Shown piece by piece: positions 39,503-42,773 of a stretch of DNA of 42,773 nt. This DNA is from a bacterium UBP8_UBA817. Lineage in GTDB: Bacteria > Margulisbacteria > Marinamargulisbacteria > SXXA01 > SICP01. The position numbers and the translations under genes were made by a program. The stretch is from NCBI GenBank assembly GCA_945888435.1, contig CAMCZW010000015.1:1-42773 (forward strand). The letters are read 5' to 3'. Below the pieces are notes generated by a model that was given only the letters and a program-made list of their open reading frames with translations, made no database searches and had not been told where the DNA came from. Numbering within the stretch: position 1 is the stretch's first letter; each line of letters starts with the position of its first letter.

Positions 39503-39552
39503 GCGTATATCTGTTGGGATGGGCAGGGGTTACGATCCTCGCCCTTTCGGCA

Positions 39553-39568
39553 CCCCTCCCTGGAGGGG
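39553..39568. repeat. palindromic intergenic repeat, copy A
   Basis: CCCCTCC and GGAGGGG enclose CT. The flanks (TTCGGCA before, ATTTTAGTA after) resemble those of copy C at 39907-39923, suggesting a dispersed repeat family. Confidence 0.6.
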
Positions 39569-39597
39569 ATTTTAGTACCGAAGATAACACTCACCCT

Positions 39598-39626
39598 AAC
39601 TCCCTCTCTGTTCCAAAGAGGGAGTT
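39598..39626. repeat. palindromic intergenic repeat, element B
   Basis: A 10-bp inverted repeat (AACTCCCTCT with AGAGGGAGTT) has a 9-nt loop and is followed by TTTATAG on the plus strand. It may form a weak terminator. It is a different sequence from A and C but the same pyrimidine/purine style. Confidence 0.6.
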
Positions 39627-39647
39627 TTATAGGCCCCTTTATTGATT

Positions 39648-39878
39648 TTATGGGTAATTTTGGGTAGGGATGATAATTCCAAGTATTTTTAAAAAGGAGT
39701 CATTAGGCGTCGTTACCGCATCACAGTGACAGGAGTAAGTTTCCCAAGTGCGATCGTAGGCATTCCAAATGACATGGTTTCCGTGAGGGGATTGCGAGGT
39801 GGTATTGGAGGTAGTGAGCATGGTTTCTGGCATGTTGAGGAGAGTGATTGCAATTAGAGTGAGGGTGATTTTTTTCAA
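39648..39878 (-). CDS. possible small secreted protein (doubtful)
   Basis: 76 aa from a TTG at 39878. It begins MKKITLTLIAITLLNMPETM, which looks like a Sec signal peptide, then a polar stretch with WNAYDRTWETYSCHCDA holding two Cys. No homologous family is recognised and no good Shine-Dalgarno is present. The gene is framed by repeat elements B and C. It may be non-coding. Confidence 0.3.
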   Translation of the reverse strand: MKKITLTLIAITLLNMPETMLTTSNTTSQSPHGNHVIWNAYDRTWETYSCHCDAVTTPNDSFLKILGIIIPTQNYP

Positions 39879-39906
39879 GTCACTAACACCCCGTCACTTC
39901 GTGCCA

Positions 39907-39923
39907 CCCCTCTCTGAGAGGGG
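39907..39923. repeat. palindromic intergenic repeat, copy C
   Basis: CCCCTCT and AGAGGGG enclose CTG, with CTTCGTGCCA before and AATTAGTA after. Closely related to copy A in both core and flanks. Confidence 0.6.
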
Positions 39924-40002
39924 AATTAGTAAGGCGACATCTATCCACTGCTGGGGCTTGGGTGAGATTGGGGCCAACGAAGGATTGATCAGAGGCCATG
40001 GG

Positions 40003-41556
40003 TTAGGTGATTTCGACGGCGACGATGGTCATGTCATCGCTGGCTGGGAGGCAGAGGGTATTGAGAGTATTGCCTAGGGATTCTGCGAAGGAGTTGTCTT
40101 TGGGGAGGTTTGTGAGGATGAATTCGAATTTAGTGTAATCGAGATAGATCTCGGGATATTCACCGGCATCTTCGTCGTAGTCGCCTTCGGCTTCTATTGG
40201 AGTAAAGAGGTGGCTTCCGTCTTTGAGTTTTCTGTCCATTAATCCGTCTGTGCAGACGAGGATGCGATCGCCGGATTGGATGGAGAGCATCACTGATATA
40301 AATTTACTATATTCATCCATTCTTAAGGATTCATTGCTGTTTTTAATTGCGATTATTTTATTATCTCTCAAAATCACTACTGTTTCGGCACCGGCACAGC
40401 ACACATAAATCATCTTATTGACGGTATCAATCACCGCATAAACCCCAGCTACAAATTTATCCAGACGGCGTTCGGCATATAGGATTTTATTGAGGAATTC
40501 CATTGTTTTGCCCGTATCCATAAGAAGTTGTGGATCGGAGGTTTCAAAGAGATCATCGACGATTTTGGAGAGAACGCCAGTCATCATTGCGGCGGGGGCC
40601 CCGTGGCCGGTGACGTCTAAAGCCATGATGGCGCTGGTGTGGGGGTTGATTTGGAAGACATAGCGGTAATCGCCGGTGATATGGTGGGAAGCGCTACCGA
40701 AAACTGTGATTTTTTGGCCTTGAGGTTGTGGGATCTCTTCATTGTCTTGGAATAGGATGACTTGATAGTTTGCGGCTTGTTTTAGGAGCCTTTCTTGGGC
40801 TTTTTTCTTTTCAATTTCAATTGCATCGGCTTTAATTTTTTGAGATTGAGTTTTGATTGTTTTAGCCTTTTTTTGCTCACGGATTAGCGCGGCTTCTTTT
40901 TCTTGGGTTTCTTGGGTGAGTTTGGTGATGGTGTTGTCTAATTTTAAATTAGTCTTTCCAAGTCTATGGAGAGATAAGTTTGATTTTATCTTATAAAATT
41001 CATTAGATATCAAATAACTCACAAGTCCTGAAAGAAGGATGAAAAAAGTCATAATTCCAGTTAGGACTTTAATTCCGTCTAAGTAAATATTAGGAAAGTG
41101 GCCAAAAGAAGTTAATGGTTGATATTGAGAAAATATCCATAAAATCACAGAAAAGCTGACCGCAAGCTTAATCCATTTAAGCTCTCTAAAATGAAAAATA
41201 ACAAACGGGATACCAACTAGTGCAAAGAAAAATATTGATATTCCTGATTCATCACCTAAAACTACCGAATAAAACAATACTGCAATGTTTGTAATTGCAA
41301 TAATCCCAAGCTTTGAGACAAGATGATGCCCTTTTTTATGCGCAAGAAAACAACCTAGCAATCCAGTGGAAATGCACCATCCTAATCCAGATAGAAGTGG
41401 CTGATTTAATAATAAAAAAACAATGGAATAAAATATACCTGTGATAAGTACAATAAGGTTAATTTTATATGTGAGATCAGATATTCGCTTATCTTCGGAA
41501 GATTTAGACCCATATTTCACATAAAAGTTACTAATGCTTTGACTGAGTTTTCTCAT
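40003..41556 (-). CDS. six-TM SpoIIE-type PP2C serine/threonine phosphatase
   Basis: 517 aa. Six hydrophobic helices occupy about 31-184, a Lys/Glu-rich coiled coil about 205-262, and a SpoIIE/PP2C-like phosphatase domain about 283-517. Metal-binding residues are visible: D296 (ITGDYRY), D314 (ALDVTGHGAPAA), D437 (CTDGLMD) and D507-D508 (ASDDMT). Such proteins usually dephosphorylate anti-sigma-factor antagonists or related partner-switch proteins, but no STAS or anti-sigma gene is in the window. The ligand sensed by the membrane part is unknown. AGAGGGG precedes the ATG. The base composition of the 5' half is much more A/T-rich than that of the 3' half. Confidence 0.93.
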   Translation of the reverse strand: MRKLSQSISNFYVKYGSKSSEDKRISDLTYKINLIVLITGIFYSIVFLLLNQPLLSGLGWCISTGLLGCFLAHKKGHHLVSKLGIIAITNIAVLFYSVVLGDESGISIFFFALVGIPFVIFHFRELKWIKLAVSFSVILWIFSQYQPLTSFGHFPNIYLDGIKVLTGIMTFFILLSGLVSYLISNEFYKIKSNLSLHRLGKTNLKLDNTITKLTQETQEKEAALIREQKKAKTIKTQSQKIKADAIEIEKKKAQERLLKQAANYQVILFQDNEEIPQPQGQKITVFGSASHHITGDYRYVFQINPHTSAIMALDVTGHGAPAAMMTGVLSKIVDDLFETSDPQLLMDTGKTMEFLNKILYAERRLDKFVAGVYAVIDTVNKMIYVCCAGAETVVILRDNKIIAIKNSNESLRMDEYSKFISVMLSIQSGDRILVCTDGLMDRKLKDGSHLFTPIEAEGDYDEDAGEYPEIYLDYTKFEFILTNLPKDNSFAESLGNTLNTLCLPASDDMTIVAVEIT

Positions 41557-41578
41557 ATACCCCTCTAAGGAATCTTAT

Positions 41579-42773
41579 TTATGCAAATGACAACTCAGAA
41601 ATCTCAACGTTTAATTTAGGATTCTCCGTGTCAAAATACCGACTACTTACCTTTGTGCACTGGTTTCCAGAGGTAAATAGATTTTCCCTAATTTGACATC
41701 TTTTTTTAAAATCTTCAAGAGCTGAACGTATAACTCTTTGATGACTTGTCCTATGAGGGTTTAAGGGGCCTGATTTTTCATTTTCAAAAATCTTTCCAGA
41801 TGTAATTGCGACAATAACCTCGGCCTTGTGATTAAGCCATTTTTTATGTCTAGTATTAATATAATCTATTAGCTCTTCAAAAGATAATTTAAACAACTTT
41901 TGAACAACTTCAATCGTTTGAACTCCCCCTCCTTCTAAATATGATCTTAATTTTTCTCTCATTTTTGTTTTGAGAAAATTTGGTTCATGCCCAGTCATCT
42001 CTTTGGCTCCACCAAGATCATTTACCGCCCATATGCAGTCGTCATATTCTTTTTCAAGCTCAAGAAATGCATGACAGGTGTTTAAATAATTTGGTGTATC
42101 TGGCATCTCTGATTCTGCCAATGCTACAACTGGAGGTACTGCACCGCTTACTCTTCGCGCATCAATATAATGCTCTGTTTTTGTATTCATCCCATCATTC
42201 ATCTCTTCAATAGACGAATCAAAATATTTTGTTGCTTCGACAATAAATCTATTTGGTAATTTAAATTTTCTTAACTGATCAATCCATAATAAAGCCTCTT
42301 TAATCAATTTTTGATCAATATCACTTCCCGCCATCTTTGAATTCCATTTTTGAATTAAACTACGACTATCACTACGCTTATTAAGCAAATCATTTAGATC
42401 ACGCGTAAATTCTTTTAATGATTCTTTATCTTTATGAAGCAAAGATAAGGGCTCGTCGATTAAATTGTCATACGCAAACAATGAAAATATCCAAAGTACT
42501 AACTTTTTCATCAAGGGTTCACTTTTTGTATCTGGAACTGAATTTAGAGCTAATTGTGCAAAATAAGATTTCTTAATTTTTTCTGTTAATTTACTTCTAT
42601 TCACATCCTTAGGGTAGATTCCAGCTGTAATTGCTTCGTCAAGAATAGGCCCTAAAACTTTATCTAAATTAGGATTTTCTCTAAGAGGAAAATCACATTC
42701 AAACTCTGCTACTAGCCGAGTTCCATTTACTAAAAACCCAGTGGTTATAGAAAAAGTTGAAATATCTCTTTCA
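41579..42773 (-). CDS. class I terpene synthase (partial, start outside window)
   Basis: The frame is open to the window edge (397 codons seen), so the GTG at 42604 is not the true start. Residues here are counted from that GTG. Upstream of it lies FPLRENPNLDKV, matching the N-terminal FPxxxNP segment of bacterial terpene cyclases. The Asp-rich motif reads DNLIDE (46-51), the pyrophosphate sensor-linker-effector residues are R150, S153 and G154 in RRVSGAVPPVV, the NSE region reads NDLGGAKE (195-202), and the RY pair is R322-Y323. These enzymes ionise a prenyl diphosphate with Mg2+ and cyclise it. The NSE motif is degenerate: S is replaced by G and one residue is missing. It lies 22 nt upstream of the phosphatase gene, probably one operon. 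Product unknown. Confidence 0.8.
   Translation of the reverse strand, partial: ERDISTFSITTGFLVNGTRLVAEFECDFPLRENPNLDKVLGPILDEAITAGIYPKDVNRSKLTEKIKKSYFAQLALNSVPDTKSEPLMKKLVLWIFSLFAYDNLIDEPLSLLHKDKESLKEFTRDLNDLLNKRSDSRSLIQKWNSKMAGSDIDQKLIKEALLWIDQLRKFKLPNRFIVEATKYFDSSIEEMNDGMNTKTEHYIDARRVSGAVPPVVALAESEMPDTPNYLNTCHAFLELEKEYDDCIWAVNDLGGAKEMTGHEPNFLKTKMREKLRSYLEGGGVQTIEVVQKLFKLSFEELIDYINTRHKKWLNHKAEVIVAITSGKIFENEKSGPLNPHRTSHQRVIRSALEDFKKRCQIRENLFTSGNQCTKVSSRYFDTENPKLNVEISELSFA

Noticed and set aside
39489-39590. N-terminal extension of coaD by 34 codons
   Set aside because: It passes through repeat copy A, has no similarity to the family, and the internal ATG at 39488 restores the conserved start.
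1-42773. CRISPR arrays, insertion sequences, prophage genes or riboswitches
   Set aside because: No regularly spaced direct repeats, transposase motifs or recognised riboswitch cores were found by reading.

Overview
The window is a bacterial chromosome segment of low to moderate G+C. Sampled 60-base stretches give roughly 30-40% G+C in the ribosomal genes and 45-67% in parts of the proB-to-coaD block. It is dominated by one of the longest runs of co-directional translation and transcription genes one expects to see. From a tRNA-Trp near 33.1 kb down to serA at 0.7 kb, 44 protein genes lie on the minus strand with very short gaps or 1-17 nt overlaps: secE, nusG, rplKAJL, rpoBC, rpsL, rpsG, fusA, tuf, the S10, spc and alpha gene sets, truA, rplM, rpsI, serA. 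This fuses the classical rif, str, S10, spc, alpha and L13 operons.

Organism: rpoC is unsplit, rpmD (L30) is missing between rpsE and rplO, the zinc-binding (C+) forms of S4, S14, L36 and adenylate kinase are all present, and the starts include many GTG and TTG codons. I cannot place it firmly. A candidate phylum near Cyanobacteria, such as Margulisbacteria, is only a guess.

Layout. 0.2-0.7 kb (+): a membrane-anchored YkgJ-type cysteine-cluster protein whose stop codon shares a TTAA with the convergent serA stop. 0.7-33.1 kb (-): the ribosomal/RNA polymerase supercluster, with a perfect 12-bp hairpin plus U-run between rplL and rpoB whose arm is repeated over the rpoB ribosome-binding site. 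33.1-33.4 kb: a divergent intergenic region with two TTGACA promoters. 33.4-37.2 kb (+): rplU, rpmA, a strong terminator, obgE, proB, proA. 37.2-39.5 kb (-): a JAMM metallopeptidase-like protein, rph, a SepIVA-like coiled-coil protein and coaD. 39.5-40.0 kb: a gene-poor stretch with three palindromic repeat elements and one doubtful small ORF. 40.0-42.8 kb (-): a six-TM SpoIIE/PP2C phosphatase preceded by a class I terpene synthase gene that runs off the window.

Functionally most genes build or drive the ribosome and RNA polymerase, with protein export (secY, secE), proline synthesis (proBA), CoA synthesis (coaD) and serine synthesis (serA) attached. The least expected part is the right edge. 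There a terpene cyclase with a degenerate NSE motif sits 22 nt upstream of a membrane phosphatase gene, in DNA whose composition shifts inside the phosphatase gene.
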